From NCBI GenBank assembly GCA_014529385.2, contig CM043969.1, positions 68,043,676 through 68,107,675 of the forward strand: a stretch of DNA of 64,000 bases, given 5' to 3'. Below, piece after piece: positions 19,370-31,780 of this stretch. The notes under the pieces are model-generated. The model saw nothing but the letters and a program-made list of their open reading frames with translations, made no database searches and was not told the DNA's origin. Source of the stretch: Adiantum capillus-veneris (Eukaryota > Streptophyta > Polypodiopsida > Polypodiales > Pteridaceae). A program made the translations under genes and the position numbers. The first letter of the stretch is position 1, and each line of letters opens with the position of its first letter.

Positions 19370-19734
19370 GAGGGCAGTTGGGGAAGACAAAAACGTCGAC
19401 GACTCCATTTGATCCACCCGGCGTAAGCACAATTAAGAAGACATAAGCTGATATCAAACTGATGGTGTCAAGGGAGTTGCAAACTTCCTCCTATGCAGGA
19501 CCTCTGCTCATGGGAGGCGCGCCTTCAGTATCTGGACATGGGTTTTCTGCTTGCAAGTTGCAACGTAAAACACAGAGAGTAACTTGCGCAAATAGGGGAC
19601 TCACAGAGAGTAATCAGGTTTTCAGCAGCGGGAGAACAAATGGCGTGTGCTCGACGCATGCATCACCAATTATGAACTACTAAATTGAAGTTTTAACGGA
19701 TGCGTTTCCACCTTACGCCCTGACTCCTAGGTAG

Positions 19735-19798
19735 GATCAACGGCCCACATCTCCCCATGTGGGCCGCTGTAGGCATGGGGCAATGTGGGCCGTTGATC
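19735..19798 (-). promoter_or_regulatory. TGGGCC-rich hairpin upstream of ORMDL
   Basis: Arms GATCAACGGCCCACAT..CCCCATG (19735-19759) and CATGGGG..ATGTGGGCCGTTGATC (19774-19798) pair over 25 bp with a 2-nt mismatch and a 14-nt loop. They contain three TGGGCC/GGCCCA site II elements, bound by TCP factors in many plant housekeeping promoters. They lie about 370-430 bp upstream of the ORMDL ATG. A promoter role is inferred from position and motif; a small MITE-like origin is possible. Confidence 0.5.
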
Positions 19799-19799
19799 A

Positions 19800-21720
19800 C
19801 TCTCAAGTGCGTACAAAAGTGATCACCACTCTCAAATGCAAGATGAATGCTTTGCCAATAAGCAATTTCATGCTTCTTTTTTTAAATGGTGGCATTCAAA
19901 AGTAGTTTACTTTTTGGTTCACTTGAAAACACACGACATCACATCAGTTGAAAGCTCATTTGGAGTTTACTTGAGAAAAAACCCTCACATGGGGTTCACC
20001 TTGAGTTCACTTCAAGTGGGTCATAGTTAGTTCACTTGGAGTTTAATGGATTATAGATACCCGGTGGTGTTGCCTATTTTGGACTATTTGTCTAATGTGA
20101 CACTGGAGGTGTCAATTAGTCATGAGGCTTCTCAATGGGTGTGTGGGGGTGTGAGTGTGTGTGTGTGTATTGTTCTAAATAGGCTACTAAGACACAGCAG
20201 AACACCATGTTCAAAAGACAGTTGGCTCCACACAATAGGAAACTATGTATGTATTCGAAGCATTTTTAAGTTTAATCAAAATAAATATTCTTTCCAATTA
20301 GCCTATGTAGCGAGACAAGAAGTAGGTCTACACACGAACAAAGTCTTCATCTTCATCTTCAAGGTTGGAACCCAAACATCTCTAAGCAAGGATAGGACTC
20401 TCACATGCATCCATATAGACAAGACAATAGATTTTGTCGACCTTCTATACGCATTACATATGTCAAAGAGCCTATCAGTTGTTGTTATCCATGTCAAAAC
20501 TAAAAATCTATTAGATTGCCTACATTCTTAGCTACTTCATACTATAGAAGTTCAGTAAAAAAAATTCTATCAAAACCATCGTCTAATCATTAAAAGTGGG
20601 ACACAAAGGCAATGATATCCTCAAAGGTTCAGTAAAATGTTCCTTTATAAATTAAAGTCCAATTTTTTCTATTCCACTACTAATTTAAAGGCTTCTTATC
20701 TGTCTTTGTTTCCACCAAAAGGCCATCACCCCTTTTGATGGGCATGGCAATAAGTGGATAATTTCATAAAAAAATTATTAGTTTTTTTAATTAACTAGTT
20801 CATACTGGTTCGACTTGCTATTTATTCATTAGTTCCAAAGATTCCTCCAACTAGAGACATAGGCCAAACCTTGATGTTTGCTATCCTTCAAAAACTGGAA
20901 GCAAATTTCGAACTCGACCCGACAAGTGACACATTTCACAAATCAGCTTTGCTAACCAATCGAGCATAAGTTTGTTGTACTGCCATTTCTAGCGCCATCG
21001 TTTAATCAGGAAAAAAAATTTCCCTGCCTTCAGCTTGCGCTCTTTGGCCTTCGGCAGGTTTCCCCCTTTCTTGCGCCCCCCGCCTTCCCTCCGCCGCACT
21101 CTTAGGCCTTCGGCTGCTTGCCCTCGAGCCCCCGTTGGTCACCACCTACACCTCCTTCCTACTTCCGCATCTACCTAGATTCGCTCTCGTTTTCCTTTTT
21201 CAAAATTCGTAGGACATATTGCAGTTGTTTAATCAAAATAGATAGTTTTTTTCCAATTTTCTTTGGCAAGAAATAACTCCAATGAGCATAGAGTAGTAAT
21301 AAATTTCCAATCTTTCAAATAAAAAATTCTTGTACTTCAAAAATAACTCATTTTGCGCAAAAAAAACTCTTGGAACAAAAGCCACAATCAACTAGTGATC
21401 CCCCACAATAATTAATATGGTCAAAAAAGAAATGTAGGGCAAAAAATCAGCCTCAAAAAACTCTTGGAACAGAAGCCATAATCAACTAGTACCCCCCAAC
21501 CCCAAATAATTATATTTGGGGCAAAATCCGCCTCAAAATTATATTTCATTCCCTCTTTCCTTCAAAGATTAACCAGATCCAAAACACCTAAGGTTTGAAA
21601 GAAAACCTCCTCACTTTTTATCTGTTATGGTATAGCTCTATTAAAACTCTATTAAAAAAACAGTTCTTAAAACTATTTTCCAAAGTTTCTCACTCCCATG
21701 TGGTGTCCAAAGATCTCTGA
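19800..21720. other. Intergenic, nothing recognised except small repeats
   Basis: No gene is recognised. There is a short TG-rich run near 20150-20168. An imperfect direct duplication of about 110 bp at about 21360-21510 carries CAAAAAACTCTTGGAACA and CAATCAACTAGT twice. Confidence 0.5.
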
Positions 21721-23149
21721 ATAGGTGAATGACCAGGGTCGTAACATTTTCTGCCCCAGCTTGTGTATACACTCATCACTCTAGGGAAAGCCTTATCTTT
21801 GTATTGGCACACTCAATAATACTACTTCCACTGTTTTGTGCTCTTAAGTTTCTCCTTCATCTTCTTCATCTTCATGTGCATTCCTACATCCATATATGGT
21901 GCCCAATTGTATCTATTCGAACCATGAATGTTGTAATAACCTCTACAATGATGGGGCATGTTACCAATCGAAGATGGCTCAATTTTTCTAGCTTCTACAT
22001 CTATTGCATGTCTTTTGCATGATAGCACTCTGATACCTTGTCCTTTGTTTAAGCCTTTTAAGTTCTCTAGCCACCTTGCATTGGAGGTCTTAACACGGTA
22101 GGGGAAGTAGAGAGCCTCTTGCATTGGCAAGGTGGGGATCAATCGTTTTGATCTAGTTTCCAGCTCTCCTCTTCAATAAATTTTAATTGTGTTTTTGGTA
22201 CTTGATTGGCTTTCTCTAGTTTTTCTAGGACTAGGCTGCTAATTAGACAATCTCTCAATGATCTGTCTTTTTGTTGGGCCATTGCTAGATCCATAGATTG
22301 CAACACACGTGGAATTGAATCTTTCGATCTTGTAGTCTTCCCTTGTGTTTGCTTGGGATCTTTCAATTTCTAGCTACCTTTTTCCCCAAATATTTTAGCT
22401 TTTCATGTTGAACATCCTTTAGGGACTCTTGGACTCTATCATTGAGAGCTTAGTTTATCTTCACCACATTCTCTCTGAGGAAAATGGAAGGACCCACAAC
22501 TTAAAGTTGGGATACAAATATTTTTTTATGAAGGCCTCTACTTGCTTCTCTTGCACCCATTGTTGCATCTTGACTGTTTTGACCAATAGATTTTGCATTT
22601 CTTTGTCTCTTTGGGCCTTAAGGTAGGCTTCTTTTCCTTATCATAGAGCATTAGAGCCTTGCCTTTGTCTTTAGATGATGTTGTGTCTTCTTCACTTGGT
22701 ATTACTTGCCTTTCAATGGTGACCACTCTCAGTTCTTTGAAACATCTTTCTTTGCATCATTCTCCACTGCCGTGCTCTCCTTTTCCTTATTTTGTTTACT
22801 GTTGGTGGCTTCATCTTTGGTTTCTTCCTCTATCCCTTCCCCGTATTCATACATTAAGGTTTGTGTACCTAATAGCAGAGTGGTATATGGTGGTGAGCCT
22901 GTCTCAAATTGAATGGTGAGACTTTGGCCCTTAGCTAGTAAAGCTATTTCCTTTCTTCCATGGGTAGTGAGAGAACTCTGGCACCCCCAACTGAGAGAGC
23001 CTCTTTTGTAGTTGATTTAGAGGGCTAGAAGTAGGTGGTATGTTGATTGCATTGTCTTTCCACTTGCTCACCATTTGAATCTTCTATGGGTGTTTAGCAC
23101 CTAATTGTCTAGTTGATCCACTTCCTCTTCATGTGCTTTTGAATGGAGA
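21721..23149 (-). other. Unrecognised region with short minus-strand frames
   Basis: Several short minus-strand frames (about 22142-21822, 22366-22139 and 22726-22538) are rich in Lys, Glu and Ser and resemble low-complexity gag-like sequence. No zinc knuckle, protease or polymerase motif is visible and stops are frequent. I cannot assign a family. Confidence 0.3.
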
Positions 23150-23327
23150 TGTTGGAATTAGGGTTGTAGGGATGCACATACAACGTGGAGAAGATGAATA
23201 AGCTCAAGGCACACAACAGAGAGTGTATTTTCTAGTGATCAAATAGAAAAAACCTCCTAGTGAGAAAAAAGGTGCCCCGGTGGTCCTAAGTCTGTTCACA
23301 CACATCACTACCACGTATATTGTAAGA
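23150..23327 (-). repeat. C1 3' LTR
   Basis: In plus orientation it starts TGTTGGAATTAGGGTTG and ends CGTATATTGTAAGA. It shares AAGCTCAAGGCACACAACAG and the GCCCCGGTGGTCCTAAG block with the other family C LTRs. Confidence 0.88.
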
Positions 23328-23339
23328 AATCCCCCTAGG

Positions 23340-24302
23340 AGTGATGCGACGAATGAGAGCTAGCACATAGTGTATAGGGAAGTGTCATTCCCCAAGGACA
23401 TGATCAATCAACAAAGGGAAGCAAGCCCAAAGCTTTGAAAAAAGCTTCAAACTTCTCACAAGGAAATGCCTTTGTGAATAGATTTATAGGGTTGTCCTAT
23501 GTCATCACATAAGCCAAGCTAATCTCTCCTCCTTGAGAGTATCTCCTTGACATTGTGATAATGCACCTCAATGTGCTTTGTGCAAGCATGAAAAATTGGG
23601 TTCCTCATAATTTCCAATGCGCTCTGACTGTCAGTGTAGATGACGTTGGTAGTGTCCTGTCCAACACCCAAATCGGTCATAAGGCATCTCAGCCATATAT
23701 ACACTCAACCATAACTATGAAGACTTCCATGTACTCATCTTCACAATTGGAAGTCGCCACAATGGGTTGCTTCTTTCTCAACCATGCTATGCATGAAGTA
23801 TGAAGCATGAAACAAAAGCCACTTGTGGACACTTGTGTGTCATAACAACTAGCCGAATCTGAGCCCAAAAAAGCATGCAAATCTGGGGGCAATGATGCCC
23901 CAGTTTGGAATAAAGCAATCCAAGATGTAAAGTTCCATGCAACTAGTGAAAGATCCTTTTAACAGCCTACCAATGCTTAGACCCTGGGCTATGCATAAAT
24001 TTGTTGACATTTTGAGATTGAAAATTGATTATTCGACCTCATATTGCATACATAAATAAGACATCCAATAGCAATATGATAGAGAGTGACATTAGCAAGA
24101 TCTGCAACATCATGAAGACTCAATCTCAAACCCGTTTCCATTGGAGTAACAATAGGTTTATAGTCATCAAGTCCAAACTTACATCGTAATGTCTCTATGT
24201 ATCTTTCTTGACACAAATAAATACCTCCATCACATTGCTCAAATTGTATGCCCAAGTAATGATGCAAAAGCCCCAAGTCTTTCATCTTGAAAGCTGCATT
24301 CA
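23340..24302 (-). pseudogene. C1 reverse transcriptase C-terminus and RNase H
   Basis: It continues from NAAFKMKDLGLLHHYLGIQF through RYIETL and TPMETGL. RNase H follows with AWLRKKQPIVATSNCEDEYM and TKHIEVHYH. Stops and frameshifts are present. It ends next to the polypurine tract of the 3' LTR. Confidence 0.85.
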
Positions 24303-24802
24303 TTTTTTTTTCGAGAAAGAGATTTTTTTATTAGTTAATAAAACTGCCCATAGGGCTACAATCACCTCTTCAAGAGAGGGCTACAACAATCATGATGGGG
24401 AGACTCTCCCAATGAAAAAACAACATATGTACAATGAGGCTAAATTAAGAAATGGGAGGAGGGAAAAGCCACACAAGTGGACAGTAGTGCCAACTGAGTA
24501 CACCCTGGACCATGGTGAAAAAAGGCCCAGGATGCTAGAGTCGAAGGAAAGCCTCTTGGCACTCCCGCATGCAGTCATAGCTGGCTTGGAGTCTCTCGAG
24601 CTGTCCTCTAAGAGTATGGATCACCAAAGATCGTGAATAGTCTCTGTTGGTGGTACAGGGCGAGCCTCAAAGATGCAAAAGTAGCGGGCCCTCCAGATGA
24701 ACCAGAGTGTAAGGCCACTGATGAGCTCCCAACACTCCTCTCTCTCACTGCACCACTCCTGTGGAGTAAGCTCTGTGGCAAGCTGGAGTGTAGGCCGCCC
24801 CC

Positions 24803-25144
24803 CTACATCACTATCATCCTGTTGGTGGAAGATAGCTCAAAATGTAGTGCCAAGCCCGTGAGAGTGGACCAAGCAGCTGCCCCCCAAGTGTACTGCCAAG
24901 CCGTGGAAAGAGTAGGCATCAGCCGAAGAACACGAAGCCACACCTGCTGTGCCAAAGGACAGTCCCAAAGACAATGACATTGACTCTCCACAAGATGGTC
25001 ACAAGCTGCACATGCGGTCGAGAGACCACTATGTACAAGCCAGCTCCCAACTGATGTAGCTCTATGGGCGACCAGCCACCACTGGAACAAAGTGACTCGC
25101 CTTGGCTGCCTGGAGTCCCACAACCTCTCCCAAAAAGCCGCCAA
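24803..25144 (-). pseudogene. L1 ORF2 zf-RVT domain
   Basis: A C-terminal zinc-binding domain of plant non-LTR reverse transcriptases, recognised by FWERLWDSRQPRRVTLFQWW, HRATSVG and CAACDHLVESQCHCLWDCP. It lies about 0.5 kb from the 3' end. Confidence 0.8.
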
Positions 25145-26276
25145 GAACTCAACTGTGAGACCCTCCTCCTGCCAATGAGGTGCTGCAGCAGTAGGGCGAG
25201 CCTCTCTCTGTGCTGCCTGTATGTGACATCCCAGTCGAACAGTGTACTGAAAGAAGGGGACACCTGGGTGGTTTGTAGAGGAGAATGGGTCCCTCCAAAG
25301 CCACTCTCTAGGATCCCACTGTACTCGTGCCAGTGGATAGCTCTCCCAAGCCCATAGTCTCTAGTGTCTAGTCTCAAGAGCTGCTGGGTCAGGATCAATG
25401 ACACAAGTCCTCCCACAGATGCCCACCACTCGGATCCTATGGAAACAGGACTCTACCACCTGCGGGGCCTCTACTGCAACTCGGTGTAAGGGTCCCTCAC
25501 CCTGTATCTCAAAAAAAGGGAGGGTACAGTCTCTGATCAAGCCCGAACTGAGATGAGAACCTCCAGTCGCGTGAAGGCTCCCATCCATCTGGGCGCTGCT
25601 GGCTCGAGAGGCGTGAGCCACTCAGTTGGTACTACCTCTGAGATGTCCTGGCACATGCTCTGCACCCCTCTCACGCCCTGTAGCTAAAAGCCCTGCAGCT
25701 CCTCTAACAAGCTTGAAAACTATAACCAGTCACCTAAAGAGCGTGCTGGACCTGCTGCCATGGGACCCCAGGAAACATGAGGCCGACTCCAACCAAGTGG
25801 CCTCTCTGAGTGCTAACCATGGGGTTCCAAACAAGGGCCTGTCTCAGGCGCTCCTGCATGCAAGTAGGCTGACGCTACTCCAAGCCTCGTCGCAGATGCT
25901 CCCAAGATCGGAGAAAACTCATAGCAAATTGGTCCTCTAGTCTCCTGCTCAAGCCAACTCTGTGCATCTCTATGAAAATCCATCTGATCGAAGGTTTCCA
26001 GGGGCCTCCGGCCTGAGGCACCCTAGCACGAAGCCGCTGTAGCAAGAACTCCTTCGAGGGCTCCTCACCTGGAAGAAGTCCTCTGACGATGAACTTCCCA
26101 AGAAGGTCTCTGCTCTACTGTGATGGGTCTATGATCCCAAGCCCTCCCTGAGAACAAGGAAGAGTGATGACCTGCCAAGCCACTTTGGCCCGGGCTATCT
26201 GAGTGTCACGCCCTAACCAAAGGAAGTTCCTGATGATCAGCCTCTCTACCTGGCTGATACAAGAACTCGAGAAGAT

Positions 26277-27198
26277 CTAGCAAGAAGTGATGTACCACAT
26301 AGTAGCCGACAACACCTGGTTGGCCACTACAACTTTGCCTGCCAGAGAAAGTTGTGCAGAGCTCCAATGTAACAACTTCCTCATGATAGACAGGAGGCGG
26401 AGAGCAATGTGCTGCTCGGGAGATAAGTCCAAACCAACCTGACAGCCCAAGTACCGAACTGCAGTCCCTGGGGGGATCCACCTGAAACCCTCACCTGACA
26501 TCCGATCGGGCACATGAGCACTACCAACCGAGAAAGCCACTGTCTTTCTCCAGTTGATCAGTGCGCCAGATGCACAACTGAAGGTCTCTAGAGCCTGCTC
26601 ACACCTGTGAAGATTGGCCTCCTGGCCATGCAAGTACAAGGCTGAGTCGTCTCCAAACTCAGCGTCTAGTAGCTCATCTCCCTGAATAGGAAGTGCTAAG
26701 CCCCGTAGACCAACCTGCTGCGACACCAAAAATCTGCTCATCGCCTCAGCATAGAACCGAAAGAAGAAGGGGGCAAGAGGGTAGCCTTGTCTGACCAAAC
26801 GTGTGAGCATGAAACAATCACCTCTACCTCCTGACAAAAGTACATGACTGTGTGCCCGTCTATACAAAGATGACACCCTTTTGATCCAAGCATCTGAGAA
26901 GCCCATCCTGCGTAGAGTGAAAGTCCCAGACAAATCTGTCATAGGCCTTCTCAATATCGAGAAGAAGAATCACCAGATCCTCACCACGAAGCCGTGCGAG
27001 GGCAGAAGCCTTCCAAAAAGTAAAGATGTTGTCAAGGATACTACACTCCTTGACAAAACCTGTCTGAGTCCCATGTATAAGGCTCTCTAGAAGTGGCAAG
27101 AATTTTGTAGGCTGAGTTGAGGATGGTGATGGGGTGCCACTGTCAAATCTCATCCAAGGAGCCACCCTCCTTAGAAATGAGGTAGATGAGGCCCTCAC
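26277..27198 (-). pseudogene. L1 ORF2 reverse transcriptase domain
   Basis: It contains HGTQTGFVKECSILDNIF, LLLDIEKAYDRF, and VRQGYPLAP in place of the usual RQGCPLAP. The active-site motif is FGDDSALY, where plant L1 elements normally have FADD. ALINWRKT and RYLGCQVG follow. The domain is split into two frames by a frameshift near 26930. Confidence 0.88.
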
Positions 27199-27791
27199 TC
27201 ATGCTATCAGGCATCACACATGAGTGCAGGATGTACTGAAAAGCACTACAAAGATCTGGCCAAAGCAAGTCCCAGTAGAGTCAAGCCATCCTCACCTAGA
27301 CAACTACCACGGGGGAGTGCACTAAGAGCCGTGTGCAGCTCCTCAAGCTGAAGTGGCAGATCAAGCCTCTGATGCATCTCCTCAATCACACCTGATCTTT
27401 GCATGCATCCTGACGCTTTGATTGAGGCTCTACAGACAGTAACTCATGAAAAAGTCAGTAGCAACTACACGCATGTCCTATGGCTTAGAAGCAACTAACC
27501 CATTGGGCCTCCTCAACTGACCGACCTTGGCATGCGAATGCCGAGGTCCCATTGCCTCAAAGAAAGCACTAGTCACTCTATCACCCACCCGTGTCCACTG
27601 AGATGCTTGTCGATGGAAAACAAACTCATGGCGCCACTCCTCTGTGCTAACAAGCTCCTGGCGAGCCTGCTGTAACTGCTCCTCCAACCAAGGATTGTTT
27701 GGATGCTGCTCCTGCATCCTTTGAGGGAAGCAACACCCCATTGGAGATGCTGATCCTCCTCTCTTGCTGCAGCCAGGCGAGCCAAGGACTC

Positions 27792-28751
27792 CTAAAGAAA
27801 TAATCGACTAAGCTGAGCTAGTCTTGAGGCCACTCTGTCAATAGGAGAATCCTGCATGTCTAAGCTCTCTGTCCAAAGAGTCTCCACTCGCTCTCTGAGT
27901 GTAGAGTCCAACAAGACCCTCTCAGGGATGTGAAGCATCGTGCTCCCCCTCCTCTGCCTATTTGTCACTGTGAGGATCACTGGTGCATGGTCTGAGAAGG
28001 CAGTCCCTGCCAGAATGCCAACTGTCCCACCCAAGTCACAGAAGTGGTCACTAGTGTAGAAGCAATCCATCCGCGATAGATTCACTCCTCCCACTCTGCG
28101 GTCCGAACGAGATAAGGTCAGGCTGTCTGGGGGCATCACAAAGCTAGAATGATGCCACACATCTGAAACCCTCAGAGTCATACGAAACCTCTCCCAATCT
28201 GCCAGCTCAACTCCATGCACAGTAGCTTGGCTACCACCAATCCTGTGAGAGGGGTCCTCCAACATGTTGAAGTCACCCCCTATCCACCACCGCTCTACTT
28301 TCAGCAGAGACTCAACAATCTGTGACCAAAACTCTGCTCGTGCACTCGCCACATTGGGTGCATAGATGTTCAGGAAGCCCACAAGACAACCCTGAACCTA
28401 CATAGTGATCCACTGGACCCTGCCTGGCACAATAATCCCTCTGACCACAATGAACTACTGCAAAGAATCCGCAATGGTTATACATACCCCACCCTGGATG
28501 CCTCCAGGTCCAAAAGCAGCTGACCAAAAAGTATCATATCGTCCACGCAAAAGATGACCACAACGTCTAATGCGGCTCTCACATAGATGATGCTCCTGTA
28601 TCATAAGAAGGTCAATCTTTCCTCCCACAAGGCATCGCTGCAGCTCTTGACACAGGCCACCCCTCTGCATTGAACCTGGGGCCCACCTAATCCCTATACG
28701 TTCCATGAGATGATCCTCATGGGGAGCGAGAGAGAACAGATGCTGCCGCAA
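27792..28751 (-). pseudogene. L1 ORF2 endonuclease domain
   Basis: An EEP-family endonuclease, which nicks target DNA to prime reverse transcription. Visible motifs are DLLMIQEHHL, GFLNIYAPN, GGDFNMLED and AFSDHAPVILT, in the right order. The frame is broken by stops near 28398 and 28455, and by another at about 27792 before the connector to RT. Confidence 0.88.
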
Positions 28752-29751
28752 TAGCTAAACGTGTTATCTTCGAGGCTGGCTTGGATGGGGAGTAATCCGC
28801 ATCCGAGCGTCCTCTAGATAAGCGTGACTGCAAAGAGTGCCTGGCCAAGCCCAAGTAGACTGAGCCATACGTAAAGCAACCTCCTCTATCCACGATTCCT
28901 CATGAATGTGTACATAGCATGGTGGGTACTGCGTATCAGCAAAGAAGTGGACCACAAGTGTCTACATCATGCTGCATCTGGAGGTGTCACAGCAACTTGG
29001 CCAATGGCCAAAGAGTTTGAAGCATGTCTGTAACTCCTAGGTCTCCCATGTGATGAGAGAACTCTAGGGCCTGTGTCTAAAGCCACTCCAACACTAAGTC
29101 GAAAGTCCACTCAGTCTGGTCCTTGCCGTAAAGGGGAAAAGAGAAGCCAACCGCTGAGTATAAGGCCTCTGTCCCCCTAGCTGCCAGGAACAAAACATGA
29201 ACCCTAAAGCAGATTGCCTCAAGGTTTGGTGAGGAGTCGTCAAGAAAGCGTGTGAAGTCGTAGGCAAAGAAGTCCCATCGGCACCGAATGTTGAAGCACG
29301 TCAGATCACGAGGGACTGCTGCAAAGGGAGACATTTGTACTAGAAGAGGGAAAAGGCGCTGCCAAGAGACTTGTGGAAAAGGCGCTGCCAAGAGATCTCC
29401 TGGCAGCCGAGGACGGCCCTGCTCCCTGGGTCGACTGTGGGACTGGAGCGGGAGGGGGGGTGTAGGAGCAGGGGGAGGGGGGGGGGGGGGGGGGGGAGGG
29501 GAGGGAACTGGGGAGGAGGGGGGCTGTCGAGGGTGAAGCTGAGGTGGAGGCTGGAGCAGGTCGTCATCCTGCTGAAGAGGACCGAATCGATTCCCCGTGG
29601 GAACCCACTGCTGCTAGGCAGGCGCTTGAGTGCCAGGCTGTCACTGTGGCCCCTGCATTCGTCGACCACAAACCTGCTACCATCCCTCCTTCGATGGAGC
29701 CCCAGGCTCGGAGGGTGGCTCTGCCTGTCTGCTTTGTGTCTTTGCATGTTG

Positions 29752-30423
29752 CTAGCTAGTCCTTGAAGACTGGGGCTGAGCCTGTGGTGTAGGTCGGGGC
29801 CTCCTTCGTGGACAGGCCTTCGCAAGATGGCCCATCTTTTGGCAAATGAAGCGTTGATTCGAGAGGCCCGAATACTCCACGCTCTGTCTAAACCAACCCC
29901 TACTCACTCGAGGAAGTAGGATGACCTTTGGGAGAGTGTGGGGGTCTCTAACTAGAATGTGAACTGAGGAAATGCCGGCCGCCTTGGCAGCTACGAAGGC
30001 TGCCATGCGAGGTGTCTCTAGGACAGTCCCAATCACTGAGCCTATCCTAGACAGAAGTGGTAGGTACACCCTCCTCAAACCAGAAAAGCAGATGGAGATG
30101 GGAAGGTCTGCCTCCTCTATCAGAACATCTAAAGCTGGGTCAAAACCATGTCTCCATTGTCGAAAGTGGGATCTAACTGCTTGGACGGTCAGGGGACTCA
30201 TCACGATGACCTTGGATGCCATCTCGGAGGTCTCAAACTCTATCTGATAGTAACCGCGTCCGAGGAACTGAATGTCCAAGATCTTGCCCACCTCTACGAG
30301 AAGGCGGTCCTGGAGAAGGTCATGCAGCTCTCCTCTGCTAGGTCTGGTGCCGAGAATCTTGCAGATGATGGAGGTCGCCTGGAGGCGCTCCACCTCTGCG
30401 GCGAGGCTCGCTTCCTCTATCAA
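29752..30423 (-). pseudogene. L1 ORF1 (DUF4283-like RNA-binding protein)
   Basis: A 223-codon open frame. It has a helical start, a DUF4283-like core (GRGYYQIEFETSEMASKV, then VIVMSPLTVQ) and a C-terminal zinc-knuckle region. The knuckle reads NQRFICQKMGHLAKACP, where the first Cys of C-x2-C-x4-H-x4-C has become Arg. ORF1 proteins coat the LINE RNA. An in-frame stop follows at about 29752, and a Pro/Leu-rich region encoded by a long C-rich tract lies beyond. Confidence 0.8.
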
Positions 30424-30971
30424 TGAAAGAGCAAGTCAAATGGTGGGCTCAACGGGATCCGGCGAGGGGACTTCATTAGAGTTCCTCTATGGCGGAGCTT
30501 GAGCCTCCATCCGTGTCTACTGCTGCGGAGAAAAGTCGACGAGGGAGGAAGCTCCCGCTGGACCTAGCACGCCAAGAAAGCTAGCGAAGCCTAACAAGCA
30601 GGAAAGGCTGAAAAAAAAATGTAGGCGGGTGGGGCAAAAAAAAACCAGGCGAAGGGATTAGGCGGCGGCGGGGGAGGTTGGCCGGGCAGCGGATAGGGTG
30701 GCAGGTGGGGCTGCGGGCAGGACGTAGGGCAGCGGGAGGGGCAGGCGACAACAGCAGGAGGGCAACGGACTGGGCAGAGCACTCCAGGGGCAGCCAGGCA
30801 AGCTTCACGTAGGAGGTAGAGCAGGGGGTACGCGCGGGGTGGGAGGGGAGGGAAGCGATGGCGCAAGGGGGGAGGGTTGGGGGGGGGGGGGGCTGCGATG
30901 GCGAGGGGGGGCGTGCGGGCAGTAGCAACAAGTTTTCGAGTAGCAGAGTACGTACAATTAAGCTGCATTCA

Positions 30972-31780
30972 ACTTGAATTCAGCAATGTGTGTCTCATTT
31001 GGACTAGTAATCAACAAATCATCTATATACAAAACACTGATGAGATATACATCACCCTCACTTTTGACATACAAAGTGCTTTTAGTGGGATTGCTATAAA
31101 AGTCTTGTTTAGCCAAATGAGTGTCAGATTTCTCATACCAAGGACGAGGAGACTACTTCAACCCATATAAATCTTTATCACATTACACACTTTCTTATGT
31201 TGTCCTTTTTCAACAAAATTGCAAGGCTGCATCACATATACTTCATCAAATCTATTACCATTCAAGAAAGTAGTAACAATGTATAATTGATGTACATTCC
31301 ATCCAAAGTCACTTGCAAATGCACATAGAAAACAAACTATAGTCATACGACAAGTGGGAGTAAATGTCTCTTCATAGTCAACACCTTTTTGCTATGCATA
31401 ACCTTTTGCAACAAGTCTAGCCTTGTAGTGATCAGTCTAACCATCTAGCTTATGTTTTGACTTGTAAACCCACTTAGTACCAATGGCCTTTGTCCTACGA
31501 GGAAAATCACATGTTTCATTCCCTATAAGTGCATCATATTCTGATTGCATTGCAGCCATCCAATTTTTTAGTTATATATGCTTTATTAAAGAAAAGAGGT
31601 TCCTCTTCATCACCTAAACTAGAAACAACCAAATTATAACAATTTGATGCATATGATGCGTGGTGATAGCCTGAACAAGTACAACTAGACATAGGTGCAT
31701 CAAATTTAATGTCACACAAAGTATGCACTAGCCATTTTGGCATACCTCTAGCCTCTTTCCTTTCCACATCAAGTACATCG
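30972..31780 (-). pseudogene. C1 reverse transcriptase, N-terminal part
   Basis: It contains VHQLYIVTTFLNGN, the DEVYVMQP block, and the active-site region VLYIDDLLITS near 31000-31040. The reading is cut at EFKLNAA by the L1 and resumes at 24302. Confidence 0.85.

Larger units (their letters stand above)
24303..30959 (-). mobile_element. Full-length L1-type LINE inserted in C1
   Basis: 6657 bp on the minus strand. A perfect 12-bp target-site duplication AAGCTGCATTCA lies at 24291-24302 and 30960-30971. The 3' end is a short T run on the plus strand, a decayed poly(A) tail, and the 5' end is a GC-rich leader (30600-30950). ORF1 (DUF4283-like plus zinc knuckle), then endonuclease, RT and zf-RVT domains are present in normal order. 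Stops and frameshifts make it inactive. Removing it restores the copia RT reading from LNAA into NAAFKMKDLG, which confirms the boundaries. Confidence 0.95.

Noticed and set aside
29288-29825. Gly-rich and Pro-rich open frames on both strands
   Set aside because: They are translations of the G/C-run in the L1. The L1 sense strand explains the region.
30581-30968. Pro-rich open frames on the minus strand
   Set aside because: They are composition artefacts of the GC-rich L1 5' leader; no conserved domain was seen.
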